Below are positions 43,314-53,019 of a stretch of 64,000 nucleotides of DNA, in pieces. The stretch comes from Undaria pinnatifida (taxonomy: Eukaryota > Sar > Phaeophyceae > Laminariales > Alariaceae): positions 1,563,185 through 1,627,184 of the forward strand of contig JABAKD010000021.1 of NCBI GenBank assembly GCA_012845835.1. Direction: 5' to 3'. Under the pieces are notes generated by a model. The model saw nothing but the letters and a program-made list of their open reading frames with translations. It had not been told where the DNA came from and did no database searches. The position numbers and the translations under genes were made by a program. How positions within the stretch are numbered: the stretch's first letter is position 1; each line of letters begins with the position of its first letter.

Positions 43314-43583
43314 GATAGAGGTATTATTAGCAGTTTTCGTCCGACTTTTTTTTTCTGAGTTACGGGGGCTCCTTAACCCCAAATCGTCGGAAACATGCCT
43401 TTTTTTTTTTGGCATGATTTTCGTTGTACACAGAAAGGCCAATGGGATTTTGCATCCGGTAGCAAAATTTTTATTTTTTTTCAAATTCGGTTTTTAGGGT
43501 TAAGAAGAGGACATGTATTAAGCTCCCAAAATGAGGAAAACCTCAGAAAAAAAACGTGGAGCACCTTCTATCGTAGCACGCGT
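43314..43583 (-). mobile_element. MITE of the GTGCTACGATAGAGG family
   Basis: Reverse orientation; starts ACGCGTGCTACGATAGAGGT, ends TTCTATCGTAGCACGCGT. The expected GTATACC next to the first end is replaced by ATTATTAGC. Confidence 0.75.
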
Positions 43584-43649
43584 CGGAAGTATTTGACGGG
43601 ACGGGGCGCAACGTCAAATTATGGTGGTACGTTCTACAGTAGGATCCTC

Positions 43650-43770
43650 TATCGGTAAGGGGGTTCTATGCTGTTTTTTCTTATATTTTATTGCAGTGGC
43701 TTGGGTTCATTCGCGCGAGTAACTCCTCCGTTTCCTTTGCTGTGCTACGCTTCTTGTTGTCCTGAAATGG
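43650..43770. repeat. Fragment of the CACTCGCGCGAGTG family
   Basis: ATATTTTATTGCAGTGGCTT, TCATTCGCGCGAGTAACTCC and CCTTTGCTGTGCTACG match the left half of 49682-49939. Confidence 0.5.
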
Positions 43771-43782
43771 CGAAACCAATGC

Positions 43783-44136
43783 CGCGTGCTACGGCAGAGA
43801 GGAGCACCACTTTTTTTTCTTTCCTGAGGTTCCTGGACTTGGAAGCTTTAGACCTCTCCCGAAAAATTGATTCGCGGGGGAAAAAAATAAAACCACACGA
43901 TGCAATTGATTGAAAGCTCCATGGCTGCCTAGGCACACAACGAGAAGCAATGCAAAAAATGAACAAAATGCCCTATTTCCGACGAAGTGCGGTTGAGGAC
44001 GCCCGTCAGGAACCCATCCTGGCGAAAGTCGAGGCGAAAGTTCAGGCGAAAGTTCAGGCGAAAGTCCAGGCGAAAGTTCAGGCGAAAGTCCAGGCAAAGG
44101 TCCAGGCGAAAGGGCTACCTCTATCGTATCATGCGT
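43783..44136 (+). mobile_element. MITE of the GTGCTACGATAGAGG family with internal minisatellite
   Basis: Left end CGCGTGCTACGGCAGAGAGG, right end CTACCTCTATCGTATCATGC then GT. Near the right end (44018-44112) a 12-base unit, GGCGAAAGTNCA, is repeated about eight times, an expansion of GGCGAAA in the family consensus. Confidence 0.75.
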
Positions 44137-44213
44137 CCAATCCGCAATGGAGTGTAATCTATACGCTGCTACGAGCATGGCCCAAAAAAGTGTTTTTTTT
44201 CATCCCGTGAGAC

Positions 44214-44464
44214 GACGCGTACTGCGATAGAGAGGTGCGCAGCACCACTTTTTTTTTCCGGGAATTCCTCAATTTCGGAGCTTAAGACCTCTCCCAAAAA
44301 ATTGATTTTTTTGGAAACCAAAAAAAAAAACAAGCTGCTACCGGATGGAAAAATCATCCTGTGGACCAGCTACACGACGACAATAATGCAACCAATTTGG
44401 GGTTAAGGAGCCTCGTGGATCAGAAAACAAAATAGCCAAAAAAAGGTATACCTCTTGGTAGTGA
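44214..44464 (+). mobile_element. MITE of the GTGCTACGATAGAGG family
   Basis: Starts ACGCGTACTGCGATAGAGAG; the right end is cut after GGTATACCTCTTGGTAGTG. Confidence 0.7.
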
Positions 44465-44726
44465 AAAATGGGGGGAACTCCCCCTACCTTGAACAAGAAA
44501 GTCCCCCAAAGAAAAGAGAAAGTGATGCTCGCTTTTGGGCGCGAACGCTAAGAAAATCGGACTGATAATGCAATCGTACTCAGCGGCGAGCGCTACTCCA
44601 AATCCTATTGAGTATCCTATGCCCAAGGGCTGTTCAAGGGTGGTGTCACAAAAAGAATCGGAGGCTCGCTCCAAACACGATTTTATTGCGGGCGGGTCAG
44701 GGTCTATCCTGTAGCTGTGTGAAGCA

Positions 44727-44800
44727 GCGGATTGGCCACCGACGGTTTGGGCACGTCCCATCTCGAGAATGCCGTTCGACGAGCGCAGCAATTGGCTCAA
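44727..44800 (-). pseudogene. Decayed copy of the gene 3 exon start at 42711
   Basis: The + strand GCGGATTGGCCACCGACGGT, TTGGGCACGTCCCATCTCGA and GAATGCCGTTCGACGAGCGC parallel 42666-42720 (acceptor side). It lies in the same intron, just downstream (minus sense) of the exon at 44904. The surrounding + frame (44732-44992) is open but judged a shadow. Confidence 0.6.
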
Positions 44801-44903
44801 AAGCGAAACATATCAGAAGATATTGATGTGGTCGGGAAGAAAGCGAGATTGTTAACACCCCCGGGTGGTGTGTGTATCTCAACCCAAGTTCGGCAGGTCT
44901 CAC

Positions 44904-44988
44904 CTGCTCCCGCGCCCTCGATGTCCTTAGTGACCAGGGCTCCGTATACGTGGACGGAAGATGGTAGCTCTCTCGTGCTCGTACGAAC
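44904..44988 (-). CDS. Gene 3 exon (28 codons plus split codon)
   Basis: On the minus strand the acceptor is CCGCCTCTCAG and the donor GAGCAG before GTGAGA. Entry is phase 0 and exit phase 1, which the next exon (42711) completes. It reads VRTSTRELPSSVHVYGALVT then KDIEGAGA. The join to WDVSKPS in the next exon is smooth, and codon use (GCC, CTG, GTC, AAG, GAC, ATC, GAG) fits the other exons. Its own pyrimidine tract is modest. Confidence 0.62.
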
Positions 44989-45179
44989 CTGAGAGGCGGC
45001 GCGTTGTAGCGTCAAGCAATGAAGGGTTTCCTTTCGTAAAAGTGTTGATAATCAATTTTCGTTGCATACCTACTATAACCAGTTTGTTTGAAGAGATACA
45101 TAACTCCTCAAGTCAAGAACCTTGCTGGGAAAAAAATAGTGCCTGCCAAGGCTACCGGGGGCGGGTGCACCTCCTTTTG

Positions 45180-45290
45180 CACTAGTGAAATTGAGCCCCT
45201 CGCCCGAGTAATTCTGTACCTCACCTCGAAAACAAATGCGTTCATCGTTTTTTGCTTGGCACAGTGTAGCTAGCCATTCCATTGCTGATG
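45180..45290. repeat. Fragment of the CACTCGCGCGAGTG family
   Basis: GAGCCCCTCGCCCGAGTAAT and TCTGTACCTCACCTCGAAAA match 59928-59960. Confidence 0.5.
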
Positions 45291-45576
45291 ACGCGTTCTA
45301 CGATAGAGGTATACCTATTTTTGGCGAAAATATTTTCTGAGCGACGGGACTCCTTAACCTACTAATACTATCGCCGGAAAATGCGCCCCATTTATTTTTG
45401 CATGCTGGAGTATCGTTGTATACATAAATAGTCCATGGGGTTTTTCATCCGCGATAAAGCAGTTTTTTTTTTTTCCAAAACTGGTTTTGGGGTTAAGAAG
45501 GACATGTCTTAAGCCCCGAAAGGGAGGGGCAGTATTAAGGAAAAAAAAAGTGGTACGCCTCTATCGTGGCACGCGT
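45291..45576 (-). mobile_element. MITE of the GTGCTACGATAGAGG family
   Basis: Starts ACGCGTTCTACGATAGAGGT, contains GACTCCTTAACCTACTAATA (a variant shared with 27555 and 54480), ends CTCTATCGTGGCACGCGT. Confidence 0.78.
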
Positions 45577-45619
45577 ATGATTCACATGGCAAATTGAAAA
45601 AAGTACGAAAACGAGTCGG

Positions 45620-45740
45620 GGGGTCACTTGCGCGAGCGACCCCGATCCAATGCAAACAAATGCCTAGGGTAACGTATCCTTAAACTGCATCTCCACCGAG
45701 GGGGTCAAACCCCCGAAAACGGGCGCGATCTCCTGTGTTA
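45620..45740. repeat. Fragment of the CACTCGCGCGAGTG family
   Basis: GGGGGTCACTTGCGCGAGCG and ACCCCGATCCAATGCAAACA; no complete ends. Confidence 0.45.
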
Positions 45741-45744
45741 CCTG

Positions 45745-46450
45745 TGACCGCATTTGCGTGTTACGTCTGTCCGACGACCGGAATCTACCCTTAAAAATGA
45801 ACGGTAAAATAAAAATATAAAATCGAACCGTTTGTGTGCCGTGTGACTGCTGAACTCAATGTGTTGGCGACTCTTCTGCTTCTCGCTTCCAACGCACACA
45901 GGTAGGTGCGGGAGTTAAGAATACCCACCAGCGCGCGGTCTTTGCGAGAGCTACGAGCACAGTACCTGGTTGCTGTAGTGCTAGACCATTCCACGCGGAC
46001 AAAGTATCATAATTCTGCACTTCGACGTTTGCCCTTTTGGATTTTCGAGGGGAAACATCGTCGCAAGGAACTGACGACTACGCATACGGCACAATCACAC
46101 AAGAAGCAGACCGGATCGCATGGGCAGGGCATGTGCCCGTAATGCATCGAGGGGGGCGGTGTGGCACGCGTACAGCGTGGTGATACTCGCAGATACTCGT
46201 GATGCTGTGCCCTCCTTCTCACCGTACACGCTTGACAAGACTTCATGAACTTCTATTGTTCTTGGCCGATATGATCGGGCATGTGAAAGGGTGAACCAAC
46301 GGCGTTGAGTATCCGGGTTTTCGTATCTAGTATCGGAACCTCCGATAAGCCCAAAAAATCGTATCGGGAATCGTATCGTCGAAACAAAACATTCATATCA
46401 ATATCCGATAAGAACACGTTATTTTGTCGGAGAGGGGATGTCGCTCTACT
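45745..46450. other. No supported gene
   Basis: Short frames at 45791-46246 lack splice partners. CGTATCGG/TATCGGATA words recur at 46318-46410 and 46940-47045. Confidence 0.35.

Positions 46451-46451
<1 letters not shown>

Positions 46452-46486
<35 letters not shown>
46452..46486. repeat. Homopolymer (C)35
   Basis: Thirty-five consecutive C; likely unstable in length and prone to sequencing error. Confidence 0.95.
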
Positions 46487-46487
<1 letters not shown>

Positions 46488-46679
46488 CCTGTTGGGACCA
46501 AATACGTCTGGAGACGGCACTTTCACGCGTGTTCACCGACGGCAACGACCGACGGCAATTTTTTTAAAAATATCTTACCTGGACTGACGTTTAAACTACT
46601 TCGACAGACGTTTAAACTACTTGTTCTTAGTGTTGAACAATCGGTTTTGCACCGGACGCTTCCTCTTGACTGCGCCTCT

Positions 46680-46960
46680 TTTACCCCTTAGCCGACGCCA
46701 ATTTCCCAATAGCTTGCCTTGGTGGACTCCAGACTACTACCTGGCAGGTTCTAGTGTGGAACGATCGGTTTTGACACCTTGGCCGAAGAACCTTTTGTCC
46801 TTGACTGACCGTCTCCTGGCATTCTTGGTATGGGGGCACTAAGGCGAACGATCGAACATGAGGGTCGGACCAGAATAACAGGGCGTACTCTTTCGGCACT
46901 GGTACCACGACTTTCGGTTCCGACTTTCCGTCTCGCATGCGTCGCGTATCGTATCGGGGA
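46680..46960. repeat. AAGGCGGT-type dispersed repeat, copy 3
   Basis: GACTGACCGTCTCCTGGCAT and ACGATCGGTTTTGACACC parallel 4960-5010 and the neighbouring GTGTTGAACAATCGGTTTTG at 46632, i.e. two partial copies in tandem. Confidence 0.45.
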
Positions 46961-47125
46961 ACATCGTGTGTGTGTTTTTTTGTTTTTCGATTGTGGATCT
47001 GATCGGATAAATATCGGATTGTTTATCGGGGAGATCGGGTTTGGGATCCGCATAAATCTGGTTGGAATCGATTTTGTTGGTTCGGATATGCTAACGATGT
47101 CAGTGACGACGTATGCATCACTCAC

Positions 47126-47289
47126 CCTTCCTACGACGTCTTTGACCATGGTAGACTTTTTCCCCGTGTCCTTCACCATCATGCGGTAGCTTTCCCCCCC
47201 CTCCCCGGTATCTTTGCCGCTCCGTCGGCAATTTCCTGTGTCTCTGGCCCACGCTTGCCTCTCTTCTCCCAGACGTCGTGCAGCAGTCC
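47126..47289 (-). CDS. Gene 3 candidate exon with a frame ambiguity at a G8 run
   Basis: On the minus strand a T-rich tract and GGATTTTTAG acceptor open 164 bases ending at GGAAGG before GTGAGT. In phase 0 the first part reads GLLHDVWEKRGKRGPETQEI and on to IPGRGG but then stops (TGA). In the frame that reaches the donor the last part reads ESYRMMVKDTGKKSTMVKDV, VGR. Both halves look coding, and they change frame at a run of eight G (47192-47199). Either one G is missing here, or the true frame is the single one reaching the donor. Exit phase 0 fits the exon at 44904. Confidence 0.48.
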
Positions 47290-47479
47290 CTAAAAATCCG
47301 CGAAAAAAAATGTGCGATTTGTGCAGACAGAAAGTTGTGTCGGACACACCAACCATCGGTGCGGCAAGGAGGAAGGGGGGGGTACCCCATCTTGCACTAC
47401 TCTCTGGGTCTTTACCACTCGCCCGCTTTACTGCAATCCGTCAATGCCAACAATATTAAGGCGTTTTTTTTTTGCGTCG

Positions 47480-47775
47480 ACGCCTGCTACGATAGAGGTG
47501 CACGAACCACTGTTTTTTCTGAGGTTTCCTTAATTTGGGAGCTTAAGACATGTCCTTCTTAACCCAAAGACTGATTCAAAGGAGAAAAAATATAAATCTG
47601 CTACGAGTACTGGATGACAAAAACTCAGGGTCTAGGTACACGACGAGAATCATATGCAAAAAAAAATCAAAGTGACCTGTGTTTTCCTACGCCGTCAAGT
47701 GGGTTTTAAGAGCTCCGTCCTTCTGAAAACCGTTTTCAGACGAAAACTGCTACTGCCTTTATCGTTAGCGCGCGT
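47480..47775 (+). mobile_element. MITE of the GTGCTACGATAGAGG family
   Basis: Starts ACGCCTGCTACGATAGAGGT, ends TTTATCGTTAGCGCGCGT. A CTTCTTAACCCAAAG insertion follows GGGAGCTTAAGACATGTC. Confidence 0.7.
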
Positions 47776-47874
47776 CTGGCGGGGCGTAGCTGACCGCTTC
47801 ATGGTACTTTTTTCATACGCAAACAAAAAAAACAATCCCTATCCTCAAACGGCGCGCGACCGTGAAAAAAAAAA

Positions 47875-47960
47875 TAGGGTGATATCACTCGAGCGAGTGA
47901 TCCCGAGCCACGCTGCCAAAACGAGGCCCCACAATTTTGCCTCCATACCCTAGCCACGTG
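47875..47960. repeat. Fragment of the CACTCGCGCGAGTG family
   Basis: TATCACTCGAGCGAGTGATC then CCGAGCCACGCTGCCAAAAC. Confidence 0.5.
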
Positions 47961-48340
47961 TACCTTCCGTTGTGCATTTTAAAAATGGTTGTTCGGGCCG
48001 AAGGAGGAATACATTATTTGTCGCCTACACACTACTTCTGTTACTCCTCGATAGTGGACGTTCTTACCGCTGTTAGCTGCGCAAAGTATAGCGTGCGCCA
48101 AAGAAAGATTCCTTTCACGTCGAATTGCGGGCGCTCTCCTGTGCATTAAGCTTCAATCTTCGCTCGATGCGGCTAACCGTGTCCACACGCAAAAACATTC
48201 ACAGAGACCACCGGTCCAAAGTGCGCCGTTTCGACAAACCACTATCAATCGAAGAATGCAATTGATGAACGCAGAGTCTCCGAGCCTGCCTCGGTCCCTC
48301 ATGCGACCGAATCGTGTAAATAGCAGTGCCGCGTGTAAAC

Positions 48341-48614
48341 ACGCGTGGTACAATAGAGGTAATAGCCTCGCTTTTGAAATGGTGCTTTCTGCATGGCGGG
48401 GCTCCTTAGCCCCAAATCGTCGGAAACAGGTCCCTTTTTTTTTGCATGATTCTGGTTGTGTACCTGGGCCATGGGACTTTTCATCCGGTGTAGTAGCAGA
48501 CTACTGGCTTTTATTTTTCACAAAATCTGATTTTGGGAGGGGTCTTCTAGGCTCCGGAATTGAGGAAAACCTCGGAAAAGAAAAACATGACGTGCACCTC
48601 CAACGTAGCATGTG
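48341..48614 (-). mobile_element. MITE of the GTGCTACGATAGAGG family
   Basis: Starts ACGCGTGGTACAATAGAGGT, ends CACCTCCAACGTAGCATGTG. Confidence 0.75.
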
Positions 48615-48897
48615 TCTCAAAACGACGACGACGTTGGAACTGCTGCGCATGTTTTGAGAGGGAGCACGCCCCTCGGGTATAATGTACATTTTCTTGTTTA
48701 GTCAGTAGTAGGATAAGTTTTCGGAACTCGCACGTACTGGTACGAGCGCAACCGGCACGAATATAGACTATAGTCTCTAGCCAAGAAGAAAAAAGCTACT
48801 CGTGCTCGCAAATGCTATAGACTAGTCTGTACCTTTTTACGTGTTTGTTTTTTCATCTCATTTATCATTCTCGCACTACTCTCGCCCTCCCTCCCAG

Positions 48898-48952
48898 TAG
48901 GGCCTCAGATCCGGAGTCACATCGTCGGGCCTTCTCCCCCCTCCTCATGACG
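48898..48952 (+). CDS. Possible exon upstream of gene 2
   Basis: A strong pyrimidine tract (48842-48895) and CCCAG acceptor precede 55 bases, and a consensus GTACGT donor follows. One base completes a preceding codon, then RASDPESHRRAFSPLLMT, exit phase 0. Good splice signals on both sides make it one of the better orphan exons. If it belongs to gene 2 it would extend that gene about 6.7 kb upstream, and the minus-strand gene 3 would then have to begin left of it. Confidence 0.37.
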
Positions 48953-49067
48953 GTACGTGCATTCTTTTTTATCGCGAGAAACCTTTCATTTTTATCGCGA
49001 GAAAAATACTGGGATACGATGATTAATCATGTGTTTCTGTAACATTTTCCGCATTTGTTTCTTCTGG

Positions 49068-49680
49068 TCAAAATACGCATACTCGTAACCACTGCGCCCC
49101 AGACTTTGAGCTAAGGGTATAGTCTAGTCTACCCTGCACAAGACTTTGAGCTACGGGTATACCGGTATAATGTAGTACACCAAGAGTTGTACGATCAATG
49201 AGAGTAGAGGGTAGGAAATATATCCCTGTCTCTTGTCCCTGGCTTAAAGCGATGAATACACTCGCGAACACCGCAAACGCCTACGAGTTAGCTGCTACGA
49301 TACCGCATTTCCCCACGAAACCTGTTGTCCCATCGTGGCGGCTATTGCACATATTGTCGCCTGAAACTACAGGAAGTATTCGTGCCGACCAGCATCTCTA
49401 TATGGGGCAACACAGTCCACGACACCCTACGTACAGAGGTACGAGTGTCATGCACGGGTATCTGTGTAAGCTGTTACTACTAGTTTATACGGCCATGATG
49501 CCGGCACCAGGTCGCCAGATCTGCAGTTGCATTCGTCGCACTGCCGCATGTTATCGCAATGAACGAACAGCAGTATCTCGTGTATAGGCTCTATCGTAGC
49601 ACGACTTGAGCCACGACAGAAAACTTTCAGCAGTAAGAGTATCATGCGCGCGTCGTATAATAATAAACTGCCGCGGTACC
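49068..49680. other. No supported gene; one 129-codon frame
   Basis: A + frame from 49198 (MRVEGRKYIPVSCPWLKAMN onward) runs into the repeat cluster at 49.5 kb. Its codon use is not GC-biased and splice limits are unclear. Confidence 0.3.
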
Positions 49681-50470
49681 AGGCTACGGTAGGGGGGTCC
49701 CCTTTTTGGGCCTTATATTTCAGTGGCTAGGGGTCACTCGCGCGAGTTACCCCTTTGTTCCTATGCGATATTACGTTTTCTTTACGTTTTACATTGACGA
49801 AACCAATCTGCAATGCAAAGGTGATCTAAGCTGCGCCAAACCAAGTGCCTAAAACATTTACATCCGTGGGGTACAGAGCCACTCGTGCGACTGGCTCAAA
49901 CACATCAGTGAAAATCGGGGTACCCCCCCTACCGTAGCCTTGGTTGGGCGCGCTACCGGCAGAACGTCGCCATAAACGTTGTCGCATTTGGTCGCATTGT
50001 CACATACCACCGTCATCAAGGGCAGCACTCGTACGGCGGTGTCTCCGCGTAGGACGACGAAACCACGACCGAAAACGGCAGTACTAGTATCATGCACGGA
50101 TATCAATAAGCTGCATTTTTTGTAGAAACGCGATATCGCAAAACGTCGCCAGATCTGTCGTCGCTTTACTGCATAGACTATTGCGCCATGAACACGGCAG
50201 TATTTCCGTGTATAGGCTCCACATGACGACAATAACACCACAGAAGACAACAGTATTCGTATCATGCACGGGTATCATAAGCACTGCTCCGAATATCAAG
50301 ATATCGGCACACAACGTCGCCTGGTCTGTCGCCGCATTGTCGAACAGTTGTCGCTATGAACGACAGTAGCCGTACACAGCAGTTGTCCGTGCACGAAGAC
50401 AACCCACGACAGACGACAACCGCAGTTACGAGTGTCGTGAGGGTAGACATGTGAGCGGACAAAGTGGTAA
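49480..50470. repeat. Cluster of diverged tandem units (about 170-230 bp)
   Basis: GTCGCCAGATCTGCAGTTGC, TATCGCAATGAACGAACAGC and CGTGTATAGGCTC at 49515-49590 recur as GTCGCCAGATCTGTCGTCGC and GTGTATAGGCTCCACATGAC at 50145-50230, and partly at 49980 and 50315-50400. The MITE at 49682-49939 is inserted in the cluster. Confidence 0.55.
49682..49939. mobile_element. MITE with ends GGCTACGGTAGGGGGGTMCC, CACTCGCGCGAGTG family
   Basis: 258 bp. The right end (GGGGTACCCCCCCTACCGTAGCC region) inverts the left. Inside each end lies a palindromic ACTCGCGCGAGT-type word (49737 and 49876, the second as CACTCGTGCGACTGG). Confidence 0.78.
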
Positions 50471-50855
50471 GAACTCGCTTTTTTAGATGTCGCACCTCGG
50501 CCTGAGTCTATGGTGAGAACTTCTCGCCCTCGCAACTCCGTAGGTGCCCCTAGCTCCTGTCACGGCTGTCTGCGCTCTTTCAGGCTCCACCTGAAGACTC
50601 GGCACTTAGCTGCTTGCCACGGATGCACACGCCAGAAGGATGGCAGGACTGGGACTAGGCGTGCCGAATAGCAATTCGCCGTCCTTGATTGAGCCTGAAG
50701 CCTGAAACCGCGAAACATATCTGAACCGAAACTATAAATTCCGCCGCATATTAAATCTCGCCGCATAAAAATCTCGCCGCGTTGTGGCGGGCATGAACGG
50801 AAACACTGCCTGCCGCCCTGTGCCTCTTCATCGCTTTACGGCATGGACATTGCAG

Positions 50856-50927
50856 GCGAAGATGCTGGTGCAGGGGCCGGGCAAGCCTGAGACGGGCCCC
50901 GAGTACAGTCCGGTGCTATGTGCCTGA
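50856..50927 (+). CDS. Possible terminal or internal exon, gene unknown
   Basis: After CATTGCAG a phase-0 frame reads AKMLVQGPGKPETGPEYSPV, LCA, then TGA at 50925. Codons are strongly GC-ended. It could be a C-terminus, or an internal exon leaving at the weak site CCG/GTGCTA (50915) towards gene 2. It follows the candidate exon at 48898 in phase, but the two could be unrelated. Confidence 0.28.
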   Translation, partial: AKMLVQGPGKPETGPEYSPVLCA

Positions 50928-51009
50928 ACAACGGCCGGGTGAAACCGGGAGTTCCACCGCCTCCAGCAGGAAACTCTCAGCAGCAGGACAATACTGCTGC
51001 TACTACTAC

Positions 51010-51150
51010 TTACGTCGATGTGAGTGCTTTGTGCTCTGGAGTTTTTTTGGCATGCGAAGAGGGCAATGATGCTGCTGCATCGCCACGTACGTCGACGTGG
51101 GTGTAGCAACCATCTCGCAGAGCACACGTGTTCATGGTGCCCTCTATTTT
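51010..51150 (-). CDS. Possible minus-strand exon with a nearby duplicate of its donor
   Basis: On the minus strand, ACCACAAACAG at 51151 opens 60 bases (51150-51091) reading KIEGTMNTCALRDGCYTHVD before GTACGT, phase 0. About 85 bases further on, AAAGCACTCACATCGAC before GTAAGT (51016-51011) repeats the end of this exon and its intron start (CAGCAG words). This is weak support for the first exon of gene 3; the + strand is also open here. Confidence 0.25.
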   Translation of the reverse strand, partial: KIEGTMNTCALRDGCYTHVDVRGDAAASLPSSHAKKTPEHKALTST

Positions 51151-51179
51151 CTGTTTGTGGTTGTAGACTAGGCGGTGTC

Positions 51180-52128
51180 CGCAAAACAGCGAGGCTACGA
51201 TTAGACTACACGTTGTAATGATGTAGGAGCGGGGACGGGCAATCAAGATAACATCGCTGCAGGAACGTCGATGCGTGTGTGTGCTTCGACATCCCAGTCC
51301 TTTGTCCGCTGTGTGTCTGTGTGTGGTGACACACGAAGCGGGTATCGTATCGCTCTGCCGCGTTTTATGCGGCAATCACCATCCCCCGGTCACGAAGTGC
51401 AGGTGTACGGTACGTACACGGTGGTGTCTCTTTTTCCTGGCGGTATTATAGACGATGCACCTAAAAAAGCGCAGCGACCATACACCGTGTGGGGCAAAAA
51501 AAACTTGTTGGAGCGAGGATTGAAGTTATTTCCCACACATGTCGAACCTTCGATCATTACTAGTAGCTTTACGCGCGGCAGTAGAAGTACGGCAGGGACA
51601 ACGGTGGAGCAAAAGTACTGCTACCTTCGTAGACGCATCTCCTGAAAGCGTGGGCCTGGTAGAGTGGAAAGGAGCGGGGCCAGAGCGGGGGTCGCTGGCA
51701 CAGTTTGCTTCTGGATCAACAGACAGAAGGCGCGACAACGCAGATCCTCATGAGACCTTGTCAGAAAATCTCGCCGCGTACCGGTACACATATTTTTTGG
51801 TGGTGCCACCTACCACCAACCACTAACCACGGTACGTGTAGTTTTCGTATTTTCACTGTCCCGGCACCGTTCTACCATGCCGTACACACTGCACCGCCCG
51901 TTTCACAACGAATACGTTGCCGTAGAGCTACGCATTTTCAGTGGTTCGTGTTGGAACACAGACAACCCGCCTTTGTCTGAGAGGCTTCCCGGAGCAGACT
52001 GTTTTGGTATATACAGGATGTACCTCTCCTCTACTGACGTACCAGGTGTTGGTTGGCTACATCGAGTGCACAGTTCTTCGAGGGCAATTGATTGCGGGTT
52101 TTTGCGTGTGTAAGTTTGTCAACAACAG
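51180..52128. other. No supported gene
   Basis: Overlapping + frames at 51539-51826 and 51877-52113 are protein-like in places (for example PYTLHRPFHNEYVAVELRIF) but neither has convincing acceptor and donor pairs or a phase match. Confidence 0.3.
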
Positions 52129-52419
52129 ACGCATACTACGATATCCATATAGAGGGAGGAATTTTCTGCTGTGAACTCGTTTCTGCATGACAGGGAGCTC
52201 CTCAGCCCAAGATCGTCGGAAACCTACAAGTAGGATTTCTTTTTGTTTTTGCATGATTCCCGTTGTGTACACCAAGGCCATGAGATCTTTCATCCGGTAC
52301 CGTCAGTTACATTTGTCTCCAAGTCAGTTTTTGGAAGAGGATGTCTTCAGCTCCAAAATTGAGGTGAAAACAGAAAAAAAAGGGGCGTGTGCACGCACCT
52401 CTGTCGTGTAGATCGCGTG
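52129..52419 (-). mobile_element. MITE of the GTGCTACGATAGAGG family
   Basis: Starts ACGCATACTACGATATCCAT, ends CACCTCTGTCGTGTAGATCG then CGTGT. Diverged ends, typical middle (CATCCGGTACCGTCAG). Confidence 0.65.
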
Positions 52420-52496
52420 TCAACAGCAGACGCGCACTACGAGTAGGGCGCACCATTTTTCCCCCTGAAGCTCTTACCTACGGCGAGCTCTGTATA

Positions 52497-52720
52497 GACC
52501 GGGCAGCCCTCCTAAATCTTTCTTTAACGAAACTGCTTGGTTCTGAAACCAGCTCTCGGCCGTATCTCCTGCAAAACGGACCCCGTCTCCCTGGCCACCC
52601 CCCTACGTCATTGTTCCATAGTCCTTTGCAAAACAAGAATCGTATGGAGATTGCTTTTTTCATCGAGCTCATAATCCTCCCTCGTGTCGAGCAGGTAATA
52701 TTTTTTTTGTAGTTGAAGAA
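52497..52720 (-). repeat. CCGGCGATTT repeat family, copy 2 (inverted)
   Basis: Minus strand: TTGCAAAGGACTATGGAAC, CAGGAGATACGGCCGAGAGC, TGGTTTCAGAACC, TTAAAGAAAGATTT. Confidence 0.65.
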
Positions 52721-53019
52721 CACACCGCTCTCTATTTTTTTTCGGCGGGGAGGCTATTGTGTGAAGCTAGTCAAAAAGTAGGTAATCGAAACCTAATGCT
52801 GTAAAAAATGAAAAAGTGTATGCCGATAAACGCGTCAACGGTCTAGGTATTTTTAAAAACAAAAAAAAAAAAAAAAATCAACAGTTGACGGTGAAATGAG
52901 TAGTCAATTTTCCAACTAATTATTGGGTAGATTCTTCTTCACTCGCCATTCACCAAAACATAAACAGCGAAAAAAACTGCACCGCCCCCCCCATAGACCG
53001 TGCACGCTCTCTCTCTCAA

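Noticed and set aside
44732-44992. 86-codon + frame beginning MATDGLGTSHLENAVRRAQQ
   Set aside because: It overlaps the minus-strand exon at 44904-44988, whose phases fit two neighbours, and its start lies in a ghost copy of another minus-strand exon.
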